Positions 8,438 through 15,905 of a stretch of 16,434 nt of DNA are shown here, one piece after another. Within the stretch, counting starts at the first letter, position 1; each line of letters starts with the position of its first letter. The translations under genes were made by a program, and so were the position numbers. Under the pieces are notes generated by a model. It was not told the origin of the DNA, did no database searches, and was given only the letters and a program-made list of their open reading frames with translations. Source of the stretch: Candidatus Delongbacteria bacterium (GTDB lineage: Bacteria; UBA4055); the NCBI GenBank assembly GCA_003477045.1, contig DMTS01000208.1, forward strand, positions 1 through 16,434, given 5' to 3'.

Positions 8438-9469
8438 ATGAAGGTTTTCGCATTTATATGCCTGTTCTTCTTTAAAGCATCAGGGCTTTTCGGGTCGGTA
8501 ACAGATTCTCTGAATACAGACATTACCAATAAATTTCTGATCCTTCCGTTCGGTTTCTACACTAATGAAACAAGCGTGGGACTCGGATTGTTTTCGCAAT
8601 ACAGGTTCGATGAAAGCAGCAAGTTATTCGGAAACACCGTATATACTTTCGAGAACCAGTTCATGTTCTTTTCCATAGTTGAATTGAATTCAGAAAAAAG
8701 CGCTTTGTACAATACTTTCAAAATCAAGGATTATTATTCTGATTTTTATGGTTTCGGAAATGATTCTGAACCTGACGAATCAGTAAAATACAGATATTTT
8801 CAGATAGACAATTATCTTGAAGCCGGTAAAAAAGTGCTCCGCGGGGCAGTTATTTCTGCCGCGGTAAACAATTTCTACCACATGCCTGAAGATAAAAAAG
8901 AACTCTTCGGCTATTCCGGGACAGACGGCGGCCATTTCGCAAACGGAATAGGCTTATCTCTGAAATATTCCGATGTCACCGACGATTTTTATAGAGACGG
9001 AATTTCCCTGCGGTCATCGTTCCTTGCTTATCCCGAATTTCTCGGAACCTGGGAATATTTTTCTGTATTTGACAATGAAGCCGGATTTTACAGATCGTTT
9101 AAAGAGTCTTCGGTAAGCTCGCTCATCTCGGCCAGATTCTCATTCGGAGAAGTTCACCCGGAAAAACTTTCTGTTGCAGGAGGCTCAAAGATCCTGCGCG
9201 GATATCCTGACAGCAGGTTCATTGACAAAAACATGACCGCAGTTCAGGCTCAATACGATTTCAGGATATATAAATCTGTCGCGCTCGGGCTTTTCATCGG
9301 AGCGGGAGATGTGTTTGAAAAATTTTCAGATCTGGCTCTGGATAAAATTAAGACCGGTTACGGCGCGGGCATTATTTATGAATTCAGAAAACTCATCATT
9401 CGGGTAGAAGCCGCGACTTCTCCTGAAAAGAATTTCGAGATAATAATAACCGGAAACAGAGCTTTTTAA
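8438..9469 (+). CDS. Barrel-only Omp85/BamA-TamA-like outer-membrane protein
   Basis: This 343-residue protein has an N-terminal signal peptide (about 1-20, hydrophobic core VFAFICLFFF) and then alternating beta-strand sequence to the end. The Omp85 hallmark LRGY (253-256) sits in GGSKILRGYPDSRF, and the C-terminal third follows the bacterial surface antigen family: GLFIGAGDVF, GYGAGIIYEF, IRVEAATS and a terminal Phe. FYGFGNDS (103-110) is also typical of Omp85 barrels. Family members insert or translocate outer-membrane proteins or lipids. BamA and TamA carry periplasmic POTRA domains before the barrel, but here about 320 mature residues leave no room for one, so this is a minimal barrel of unknown cargo. 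It is divergent from the hybrid kinase, and its stop overlaps by 4 bp the stop of the convergent redox gene. The family is likely and the role is unknown. Confidence 0.85.
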   Translation: MKVFAFICLFFFKASGLFGSVTDSLNTDITNKFLILPFGFYTNETSVGLGLFSQYRFDESSKLFGNTVYTFENQFMFFSIVELNSEKSALYNTFKIKDYYSDFYGFGNDSEPDESVKYRYFQIDNYLEAGKKVLRGAVISAAVNNFYHMPEDKKELFGYSGTDGGHFANGIGLSLKYSDVTDDFYRDGISLRSSFLAYPEFLGTWEYFSVFDNEAGFYRSFKESSVSSLISARFSFGEVHPEKLSVAGGSKILRGYPDSRFIDKNMTAVQAQYDFRIYKSVALGLFIGAGDVFEKFSDLALDKIKTGYGAGIIYEFRKLIIRVEAATSPEKNFEIIITGNRAF

Positions 9470-9660
9470 TCAACAACCTTATTTACTTCCGCTAAAAACT
9501 CATCCACATTTATACCGTGGGCGACCAGACCGTCTTCAAGAGTTTCGAATCTGGCGGCTATGCATCCCAGACATCCGAGATTGTATTTTGAGAATACTTC
9601 CATTGCTTTTGGATAAAGCTCTATGATCTCGGTGATCGGCATTTCTTTTGTGATCTTCAT
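9466..9660 (-). CDS. DUF1858 / hybrid-cluster-protein-associated redox disulfide protein
   Basis: This 64-residue protein belongs to the small helical DUF1858 family. It opens with MKITKEMPITEIIELYP and carries a CxxC pair (Cys30, Cys33) in NLGCLGC, followed by the conserved FETLEDGLVAHGIN tail. Relatives are named for their link to hybrid cluster (prismane) protein and are thought to act as dithiol/disulfide or metal-binding modules; the biochemical role is not settled. Its ATG overlaps the stop of the NifU-like gene as ATGA, so the two are very likely made together, which suggests redox support of a cluster scaffold. It is the last gene of a four-gene operon, and its stop overlaps that of the convergent barrel gene. 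The family call is good and the partner is inferred. Confidence 0.88.
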   Translation of the reverse strand: MKITKEMPITEIIELYPKAMEVFSKYNLGCLGCIAARFETLEDGLVAHGINVDEFLAEVNKVVD

Positions 9661-10043
9661 ATTGTTTTCCCTTTTATTTTATTTTTTAATTGTTCTTTTA
9701 TCTTTTCCTTTGCTTCTATTGCAAGCCTGAGACTGTGATGTTTTTTCTCAGGCAGCTTTCCGAGAAGGATGTCAAGGTACTCGAATGTTATACTGTCGAG
9801 TCCGGCCTCGGTTCTTTCAGTTATTACCTCGCTGAGTAAAGAAAAAGCTGTGATCGTTCCGGAACAGGCTTTAAGTTTATATTTAAAATCCTTTATCAGT
9901 CCGTTCTCGGTTCTCACATAAACATCGACATTATCAAAACAACCGCCTTCAGTATTTAAAACATTGCAGACAATATCGGCATTTTCTACCGTTCCAATAT
10001 TTTTAGGATTTGAGAAATGCTCTATGTATTTCTGAGAATACAT
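9657..10043 (-). CDS. NifU/IscU-like Fe-S scaffold, third ligand Cys replaced by His
   Basis: This 128-residue protein fits the single-domain NifU N-terminal/IscU scaffold fold, on which [2Fe-2S] clusters are built from sulfur supplied by a cysteine desulfurase. It begins YSQKYIEHFSNPKNIG, the usual opening. The first ligand is Cys35 with the conserved Asp37 in GGCFDN, and the second is Cys60 in KLKACSGT. The third Cys, expected in the KLHCS motif, is His103 in KKHHS, and the PPVK segment used by HscA in IscU is not conserved. An extra Cys26 lies near the first ligand. It may therefore bind a cluster differently, or act in transfer rather than assembly. The gene starts 2 bp after the aminopeptidase stop and overlaps the redox gene by ATGA. 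No desulfurase or HscA/HscB gene is nearby. Confidence 0.85.
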   Translation of the reverse strand: MYSQKYIEHFSNPKNIGTVENADIVCNVLNTEGGCFDNVDVYVRTENGLIKDFKYKLKACSGTITAFSLLSEVITERTEAGLDSITFEYLDILLGKLPEKKHHSLRLAIEAKEKIKEQLKNKIKGKTI

Positions 10044-10045
10044 TA

Positions 10046-11311
10046 TTACTTTTTCCTGCTCATTATTTCTTCTATTTCATCGGTTTCAATAGCGATCGCC
10101 TCTGACAGGTTCCTGCATCCTTTTTCTGTTATCAGAACATCATTCTCAAGCCTGATACCGATGTCCTTTTCAGCTATATAAAGCCCCGGTTCAACGGTTA
10201 TCACGCTGTTCTTTACAAGGGGCAGATTTCCGTTGCCCACATCGTGAGTGTCAAGTCCCAGGAAATGGCTTACTCCGTGATAATAGTACTTTGTAAGGTC
10301 GGTTTTTTCTTTTACCATTTTCATATCATAAAGCCCTTTAAAAAGCACTTCTTTGGTTATTTCCTGAAGGTCAAAAAGCTTTAGTCCGGGTTTTGCGTTC
10401 TTCATTACTTCTTTTGAAGCTTTAAGGACAAGATTGTAGAATTTTTTCTGCTCGGGCGTGTATTTTCCGCTGACTGGATAAGTCCTTGTTATATCCGACG
10501 CGTAATTTTTATACTCCGATCCTGTATCTATCAGGATAAGATCGCCTTTTTCAGTTTTTCTGTTATTGTCCTCGTAATGCAGAACTGTCGCGTTCCCGCC
10601 CGAAGCGGATATGGTTTGAAAAGCAGGCTGTACGGATCCGTATTTTATATAATTATGTATCAGTATCCCTTCACATTCATTCTCTGTTATACCGGGTCTG
10701 AGATTTTTTAGAAGATCTGATAACCCAAGTCCTGTTATCTCAATAGCCCTTTCTATCATTTTGATCTCGCAGTCAGATTTGAGCGTTCTGGGCAGATCGA
10801 TCAGAGGATTTACGGAAGATATATTTATAAAACTGAACCTTTTTTTAAGATTCGAGGCGAAAACCTGAGTATAAGTAGGCACAACAAGCTCGGGAATGCT
10901 CTCATTGTACATCAGCACTTTTTCTATGCCTATATTGTGAAAAACCGTTCTGTAGTAGTCTTCAAGATCATTAATATCTCTTATGTCCGTAATTCCCGCG
11001 ACTTTTTTAATATGATCAACCGGAATATTTTTCCCGACCCATTTTTCAAGAGTGGGATCAAGCACTTTTCTGAAAAGAGTTTCGATTACTTTGCCGTTGT
11101 ACTTGTACATTGCAAGAACGGCTCGTTTAGATTCAAGACCGGTCAGGTAAAAGAAATTCGCATCCTGCCTGTATCTGTATAATGTGTCGCGGTTTTTTAC
11201 TTTATCCAAAGAAGACAGGATAAAAATAATAGATTTTTCTTCAAGTTTCTCAGTAACTTTTTTTCTGTTCTTTTCGAAGAATCCTTCCGGAAACTTTAGT
11301 TCTTTAAGCAT
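10046..11311 (-). CDS. pepP: Xaa-Pro aminopeptidase (aminopeptidase P, M24B)
   Basis: This is a two-metal (usually Mn) cytoplasmic peptidase that removes an N-terminal residue preceding proline. From the chosen ATG it has 421 residues, near the E. coli length of about 440. The N-terminal part (about 1-175) matches the creatinase/AMP-N domain, with YRYRQDANFFYLTG. The catalytic pita-bread domain carries all five metal ligands: Asp262 (LIDTG), Asp273 (ASDITR), His349 (HGVSH), Glu374 (TVEPG) and Glu389 (RLEND), plus His356 in DTHDVG. A TTG six bases upstream could extend it by two residues but sits against the ribosome-binding site, so ATG at 11311 is preferred. Its first 8 bases overlap the end of the TPR kinase gene, and a scaffold gene follows after 2 bp. 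The symbol is by family similarity; prolidase activity is less likely but not excluded. Confidence 0.92.
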   Translation of the reverse strand: MLKELKFPEGFFEKNRKKVTEKLEEKSIIFILSSLDKVKNRDTLYRYRQDANFFYLTGLESKRAVLAMYKYNGKVIETLFRKVLDPTLEKWVGKNIPVDHIKKVAGITDIRDINDLEDYYRTVFHNIGIEKVLMYNESIPELVVPTYTQVFASNLKKRFSFINISSVNPLIDLPRTLKSDCEIKMIERAIEITGLGLSDLLKNLRPGITENECEGILIHNYIKYGSVQPAFQTISASGGNATVLHYEDNNRKTEKGDLILIDTGSEYKNYASDITRTYPVSGKYTPEQKKFYNLVLKASKEVMKNAKPGLKLFDLQEITKEVLFKGLYDMKMVKEKTDLTKYYYHGVSHFLGLDTHDVGNGNLPLVKNSVITVEPGLYIAEKDIGIRLENDVLITEKGCRNLSEAIAIETDEIEEIMSRKK

Positions 11312-13508
11312 TTTCAACCTCTTTATCAGTTTTGTTTAAAGGAAAATAAATTCTAAATGTTGCCCCTTCTCCCGGGTTTGATTTTACAGAAATAAAACCG
11401 CCGTAAATTTCCACAATACTCTTAACGATACTTAGACCCAGCCCCTGCCCTTTCCCGGAGGTCTTTGTGGTATAAAATGCCTCAAACAATTTATCTGTCT
11501 GATCGGAACCGAAACCTGTTCCGTTATCGGAAACCTCTAAAAATATTTTTTCGTTCTCAACCCCCGATACAATTTTTATAAGCCCGCCACCGGAATGTTT
11601 ATCGCTTTCCGCTATTGCGTCTCTTGCATTTGTCAGAAGATTGATCACTATCTGCGAGATCTCCTGATAATTACATCTGTACCTGGGCAAATTCGGGTCA
11701 AGCTCGACCTCAATAGTGGCGCTGTACTTTATGCTGTTCTTCATGATGACGAGAACATCGCTTATAATATCATTTATCAGATTATCGTTCGTCTCTCTGT
11801 TGAAGTAGCTGATCTTATTTGTACTTGTAACTATCTGGTCGATCAGCTCCACTGATTTTTTATTGCTTATAACCAGGCTTTTTATATCCCCGAACAGCTT
11901 TGTCACTTTATGTTTTTCTATCAGCTTCTTAATTTCTTCAGCACTTTTTTTGTTTGATTTCTTATTCAGTTTTATCAGTTCGTATATAAACACGGCCAGA
12001 TCGTTAAGGCTCAGCCTGATGCTGTCCATCGAGAGCTTGATCACCTGTGTAGGATTCTTTATCTCATGAGTAATTCCGGCCACCATTGTACCCAAAGATA
12101 CAAGTTTGTCGATCCTTGCAGCCTCTTTTTCTGCCTTTCTCAGTTTCTCGTTCGATTCATTCAATTCGGATGTTGCTTTTTCAATATCTTCCTGAAGGTT
12201 TTTGTTCAGCTCTTCTATTCTTAAGGAATATTCTTTTACCAGCTGTTCGTTACGCGATTTGATCTTGAAAGTACTGTATGCGAACAGTACCAATCCGGCG
12301 ATCATGATAAAGATAACAATGAAAAAATTATTTATCTGCCTTTGTTTTTCTATCTCCAGTTTCTTAATTTCATTATCACGAATGAGAGATGAATTCTGTT
12401 TCTCTTTCTGCAGAAGTTCATTTTTTGACATTGCATCATAAATTTCTCTGTTTCTGGACTCCTCATTAAGCTTTTCGTTTGCCTCGACATATTTCTGCAG
12501 GCTGTAATATGCGTCTTTAAATTTACCTGAAACAGAGTCAGCTTTGGCTTTATAATAGTAGTTGTCTTTTATCAGAGTATATACGCCGTTGTCCTCTGCG
12601 TAATCTATACTTTTTCTGAAGTATGCGTTCGCGGCGTCGTAATTCTTAAGATCGTAATATGCCCTTCCGTAAATATGGTTGTTCAGGGCTATACCGTAGC
12701 TGTCAGAATATTCTCTGAAAATATCGTTGGACACATTCAGATTATCGATCGCTTTTTCATAATTTTTCACCGCCACATAAATCGAAGCCATATTATTAAG
12801 TATGATCGCCTCATACAGCCTTGACTTCTCAGCTTTATATATTTTGAGCGCTTTTTCAAAAGTTTCCAGAGCTTCTTTGTATTCGTGTTTATTATTGAAT
12901 GTAATAGCGATATTATTATACATTTTTGCAATATCAGTCGTTCTATTCAGCTTCTGATATATCAGCAGAGCCTGATTGGAGTATTTTAATGATCCTTCAT
13001 AATCTTTTATCGCGTCAAAAACGCTTCCGAGGTCATTAAATATATCCGCCTGTTTTATTTCATCCTCAAGTAGTCCTGCAAGATCGAGGGCCTTGAAATA
13101 AAAAATAGATGCAGTTTTATAATCAGAAAGCGAATAGAATACACCGCCCATACTTTTGCAGTTTTCATATAAATATTCAGTATCGTCGAGTTTTTCTGCT
13201 AAAATAAGTGAATTCTTAAATTCTTCGCCTGCCGTTTTAAACTCACCCATGTTGAAGAATATGTCGCCCTTAGCATGTCTGGCTTTCATAAGTATGCCGG
13301 GCTCTTCAGCCGTCTGCCCGAAATCGATAGATCCGTTTATATAAACGAAAGCGAGTGAATCGTCAGTTCCCGAGAGTTCCTGAGCAAGTACAATAGATTT
13401 TTCGTATTTTGCCTTGCCGCTTAAAGATGATACTAAATTTTTCAGTGAGTCAACAGTATCCGCAAAAGTTACGGCACAGAAAATCAGTATTGATACTAAA
13501 AGCCTCAT
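11304..13508 (-). CDS. Sensor histidine kinase with extracytoplasmic TPR domain
   Basis: This is a 734-residue kinase. A signal-like N-terminus (1-16, LLVSILIFCAVTFA) is followed by TPR helices from about 75 to 345, a charged coiled coil, one membrane helix (about 393-413), a second coiled coil (415-470) and the kinase core. The TPR part is therefore probably outside the inner membrane. The phospho-acceptor is His481 in GITHEIKNP, and the ATPase has Asn627 in NLLTNARDA, DNGTG (661-665) and GKGQGLGL (686-693). The His-to-Asn-box distance is about 146 residues against about 112 in the other kinase here, owing to a Lys-rich extra segment in the dimerisation hairpin (about 510-545), as in other HEIKNP-type kinases. 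No receiver domain is present and no regulator gene is adjacent. A GGAG site lies 6 bases before the ATG. It is the first gene of the operon with pepP. Confidence 0.93.
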   Translation of the reverse strand: MRLLVSILIFCAVTFADTVDSLKNLVSSLSGKAKYEKSIVLAQELSGTDDSLAFVYINGSIDFGQTAEEPGILMKARHAKGDIFFNMGEFKTAGEEFKNSLILAEKLDDTEYLYENCKSMGGVFYSLSDYKTASIFYFKALDLAGLLEDEIKQADIFNDLGSVFDAIKDYEGSLKYSNQALLIYQKLNRTTDIAKMYNNIAITFNNKHEYKEALETFEKALKIYKAEKSRLYEAIILNNMASIYVAVKNYEKAIDNLNVSNDIFREYSDSYGIALNNHIYGRAYYDLKNYDAANAYFRKSIDYAEDNGVYTLIKDNYYYKAKADSVSGKFKDAYYSLQKYVEANEKLNEESRNREIYDAMSKNELLQKEKQNSSLIRDNEIKKLEIEKQRQINNFFIVIFIMIAGLVLFAYSTFKIKSRNEQLVKEYSLRIEELNKNLQEDIEKATSELNESNEKLRKAEKEAARIDKLVSLGTMVAGITHEIKNPTQVIKLSMDSIRLSLNDLAVFIYELIKLNKKSNKKSAEEIKKLIEKHKVTKLFGDIKSLVISNKKSVELIDQIVTSTNKISYFNRETNDNLINDIISDVLVIMKNSIKYSATIEVELDPNLPRYRCNYQEISQIVINLLTNARDAIAESDKHSGGGLIKIVSGVENEKIFLEVSDNGTGFGSDQTDKLFEAFYTTKTSGKGQGLGLSIVKSIVEIYGGFISVKSNPGEGATFRIYFPLNKTDKEVENA
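11318..11321 (-). promoter_or_regulatory. Shine-Dalgarno site of pepP inside the TPR-kinase gene
   Basis: Minus-strand GAGG, within AAAGAGGTTGAAAATG, stands 6 bases before the ATG at 11311 and lies within the last codons of the upstream kinase gene. It decides between this ATG and the TTG at 11317, which directly abuts it. The layout indicates translational coupling. Confidence 0.55.
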
Positions 13509-13537
13509 TTATAACTCCGCATTATCTACAATCTCAT

Positions 13538-13566
13538 AATTTATTGATTTACTCCGATTTTATCAA
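13538..13566 (-). promoter_or_regulatory. Candidate sigma70-type promoter for the TPR-kinase operon
   Basis: On the minus strand TTGATA (13561-13566) and TAAATT (13538-13543) are 17 bases apart, matching 5/6 and 4/6 of the consensus. This would give a leader of roughly 25 bases carrying the GGAG ribosome-binding site. The region is AT-rich, so this is a candidate only. Confidence 0.4.
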
Positions 13567-13608
13567 GTTAAATCGTTCAAAGTTTTAAGCGGGAAATGAT
13601 GTTTTATG

Positions 13609-13637
13609 TTGCAAAAAATAATTTTTTAAGTTATTAC
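13609..13637 (+). promoter_or_regulatory. Candidate promoter for the MoxR-DUF58 operon
   Basis: TTGCAA (13609-13614) and TATTAC (13632-13637) are separated by 17 bases. The -10 match is only 4/6 and lacks the final T. The strong AAGGAG ribosome-binding site at 13655-13660 stands 6 bases before the moxR-like ATG. The rest of the 158-bp divergent gap shows no other clear element. Confidence 0.3.
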
Positions 13638-13666
13638 TACATACAAAATTATTAAAGGAGCCGGAT

Positions 13667-14605
13667 ATGTCTGCAAACGGTTATAACACATACAAAAAGA
13701 TCAGAAGCAATATTTCCTCTGTTTTCAGAGGGGGTGTTTTCAATATTGACCTTTTAATGTTCGGCTTTTTCACTAACGGCCACATTCTTCTAGAGGACCT
13801 GCCCGGAACCGGAAAAACAACATTGTCTAAAGCCCTTGCAATGTCGGTAAGTTCTGATTTTAAAAGGATCCAGTTCACTCCGGACCTGCTCCCGAGCGAT
13901 ATTACCGGAGTAAATATTTTTGATGCGAAAGACAAAGCCTTCAGGATACAGAAAGGACCGGTTTTTACGAATATCCTGCTTGCCGACGAGATCAACAGAA
14001 CAACATCAAGAACGCAATCCGCCCTGCTTGAAGCTATGGAGGAAAAGCAGGTGACCATTGACGGTGTTATATACCCTCTTCCTGAAGATTTTTTCGTGGT
14101 TGCCACGCTTAACCCTGCAGAACTTCAGGGAACCTATCCACTTCCGGAATCTCAGATCGACAGGTTCGCCATGAGATTTTCGCTGGGTTATGTTTCCAAA
14201 AAAGATGAGCTTTCGCTGCTTGAATTAAAAAATCCTTCAAAACCTCTTGAAAACATTAAACCGTGCGCTTCACAGGAAGAGCTTTCGGAAGTGAGAAGTT
14301 CTCTTGAAAATATTCGCATCGACAACGATATCAAAGATTACATAGTTGAAATAGTACGCAGAACCAGAGAATGCAGAGGTGTCCTGACAGGCGCAAGTCC
14401 CAGAGCTTCGATCGCCCTTATGAAATTATCAAAAGCGATGGCACTATCGGAAAATTCCGATTATGTCATACCTGAATATGTATTAAAACTTGCGCCGTTC
14501 GTGCTGAACCACAGAATAAATCTTGACCGCTACTTTGACGGAGGAGATCTTAAACAGGAAGAAATTATCGACAGCATCCTGAAAGAAACTCCGGTACCTA
14601 GATAA
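13667..14605 (+). CDS. MoxR-family AAA+ ATPase
   Basis: This 312-residue AAA+ protein of the MoxR (AAA_3) class is thought to act as a chaperone that matures or activates partner proteins, often VWA-domain ones. Walker A is LPGTGKT (45-51), Walker B is LLADEINR (104-111) with Asp107 and Glu108, sensor 1 is Asn149 in ATLNP, an arginine is present in IDRF (166), and sensor 2 is Arg246 in GASPRAS. The C-terminal lid domain spans about 200-312. It has an excellent ribosome-binding site (AAGGAG, 6-base spacing). A DUF58 gene follows after 1 bp and a membrane-protein gene overlaps that one, the usual MoxR cluster order. It is divergent from the TPR kinase operon. All ATPase motifs are intact. The client is not known and would probably be encoded past the window end. 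Confidence 0.95.
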   Translation: MSANGYNTYKKIRSNISSVFRGGVFNIDLLMFGFFTNGHILLEDLPGTGKTTLSKALAMSVSSDFKRIQFTPDLLPSDITGVNIFDAKDKAFRIQKGPVFTNILLADEINRTTSRTQSALLEAMEEKQVTIDGVIYPLPEDFFVVATLNPAELQGTYPLPESQIDRFAMRFSLGYVSKKDELSLLELKNPSKPLENIKPCASQEELSEVRSSLENIRIDNDIKDYIVEIVRRTRECRGVLTGASPRASIALMKLSKAMALSENSDYVIPEYVLKLAPFVLNHRINLDRYFDGGDLKQEEIIDSILKETPVPR

Positions 14606-14606
14606 A

Positions 14607-15905
14607 ATGTCCGCAGAATTCTTTTATAATATTTACGGAAGATTTTCAAAACGGGGAAATAACTTAAGGCTTAAAATCACGCCTTTCGGGATCATAGTAT
14701 TTTCCGTTTGTATTATAAGCGGACTGGCGGGGATAAACATTTTATCATCAGGCCTTTACAGGATATTCGCTTTGACCTTATCATTGATCCTGATTTCCCG
14801 TTTAACCAGAATAAAGGATTTTTCAGGCATTTCTGTAAGCGTATTTTTCGACAGGCAGTATAACGCCGGAGAAAATTCAAAATACTCTGTCACGATCATA
14901 AATCAAAGCGCCAGAGACCTTTTTGATCTAGAACTTATACCCGAAGTTGAAAGACCAGTACCGTCTATAGAAGATTTTATAAGCAAAAAGGAACCGGGCG
15001 AAGAAAAGAGAAATCTCTGGGACAGGAACATCTATTACTTTAGATGGGCATGGCACATTATAAAGCTACATAAAGCTGATCTGCCTTCAATTCGTAACGT
15101 CTGTGTTAAACATAACTCTTTTACTGAACTTGATGCCGAAATAATACCCGTTAAAAGAGGCATGATCAGTTTTAAAGGATTGTATCTTACAAAAAAAGAC
15201 ATATTCGGTCTTTATACCACCAGCGCATTTTTGCCTGCAGAAAACAGGATAGTTATTCTTCCGAAGCCGGCTGATCGGAATTCTAAACTGATAAATCAGC
15301 TGTCGGATGTAGCTGACAGAAAAAACAGATCCGATTCATTCTACCTGATCAAGCATAAAACCGGTGATTTCATCGGCCTGAGGGAATATGCGCCCGGAGA
15401 CCCGATGAGAAATATTCACTGGAAAACATGGGCAAGGACAGGTAAACCTGCCGTAGTCGAGAAAGGATTTGAAAAGATCAAAGAGTGCACGGTCTTACTG
15501 GGTAATTTTATTCAGAATGATAAAGAAGATACAGAACTTAATTTTGAGAACATTTTGTCTTATCTTTATTCCTCCTTAAAGTTTTTCGAAGATAACGGCT
15601 TTGAAGTCACATTTCTGTATCTATCCCCAACCGGCGATATTCGCAGGTTCACTGCTGAAAAAGAAACAGGCAATTTTCATAAGCTCTATAATATTCTTGC
15701 TGAGCTTGAGTATTATAGCATAACCTCTTCGATTTTCACTTCAAAATTAAAGCGGGAACTTAATCAGTTCAGCCGCTCAGTGATGTTCTGTCTTGAAAAT
15801 GAACCTGAGCTTGTCAGATTCGCCGGCGGAAGAAAAATTACGCTCTACAGCCCTGCGGAATGTGGCGAAGTAAACCAAAAAGTGCCTGAGGTAAATCTGT
15901 CATGA
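14607..15905 (+). CDS. DUF58 domain membrane-anchored protein
   Basis: This is a 432-residue protein. Two hydrophobic helices near the N-terminus (about 26-46 and 50-66) anchor it, followed by an Ig-like beta region with NQSARDLFDLELIPEV (99-114). The DUF58 core motif is DFIGLREYAPGDPMRNIHW (254-272), continuing with KTWARTGKP. The C-terminal part resembles the divergent VWA-like fold described for DUF58 proteins. These proteins nearly always follow moxR genes and are presumed partners of the ATPase at the inner membrane; their biochemical job is unknown. The gene starts 1 bp after the moxR-like stop and shares an ATGA overlap with the next gene, so the three are probably cotranslated. The length is typical for the family and no damage is seen. 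Confidence 0.93.
   Translation: MSAEFFYNIYGRFSKRGNNLRLKITPFGIIVFSVCIISGLAGINILSSGLYRIFALTLSLILISRLTRIKDFSGISVSVFFDRQYNAGENSKYSVTIINQSARDLFDLELIPEVERPVPSIEDFISKKEPGEEKRNLWDRNIYYFRWAWHIIKLHKADLPSIRNVCVKHNSFTELDAEIIPVKRGMISFKGLYLTKKDIFGLYTTSAFLPAENRIVILPKPADRNSKLINQLSDVADRKNRSDSFYLIKHKTGDFIGLREYAPGDPMRNIHWKTWARTGKPAVVEKGFEKIKECTVLLGNFIQNDKEDTELNFENILSYLYSSLKFFEDNGFEVTFLYLSPTGDIRRFTAEKETGNFHKLYNILAELEYYSITSSIFTSKLKRELNQFSRSVMFCLENEPELVRFAGGRKITLYSPAECGEVNQKVPEVNLS

Noticed and set aside
13544..13566. TTGAT...ATCAA inverted repeat within the TPR-kinase promoter as an operator
   Set aside because: The arms are 5 bp with a 13-bp spacer and one arm is simply the -35 box, so there is too little signal.
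13681..14106. A 141-codon open frame on the minus strand inside the MoxR-like gene
   Set aside because: It is fully antisense to a well-conserved ATPase, resembles no family and is Ser/Arg/Lys-rich as expected of an antisense frame.
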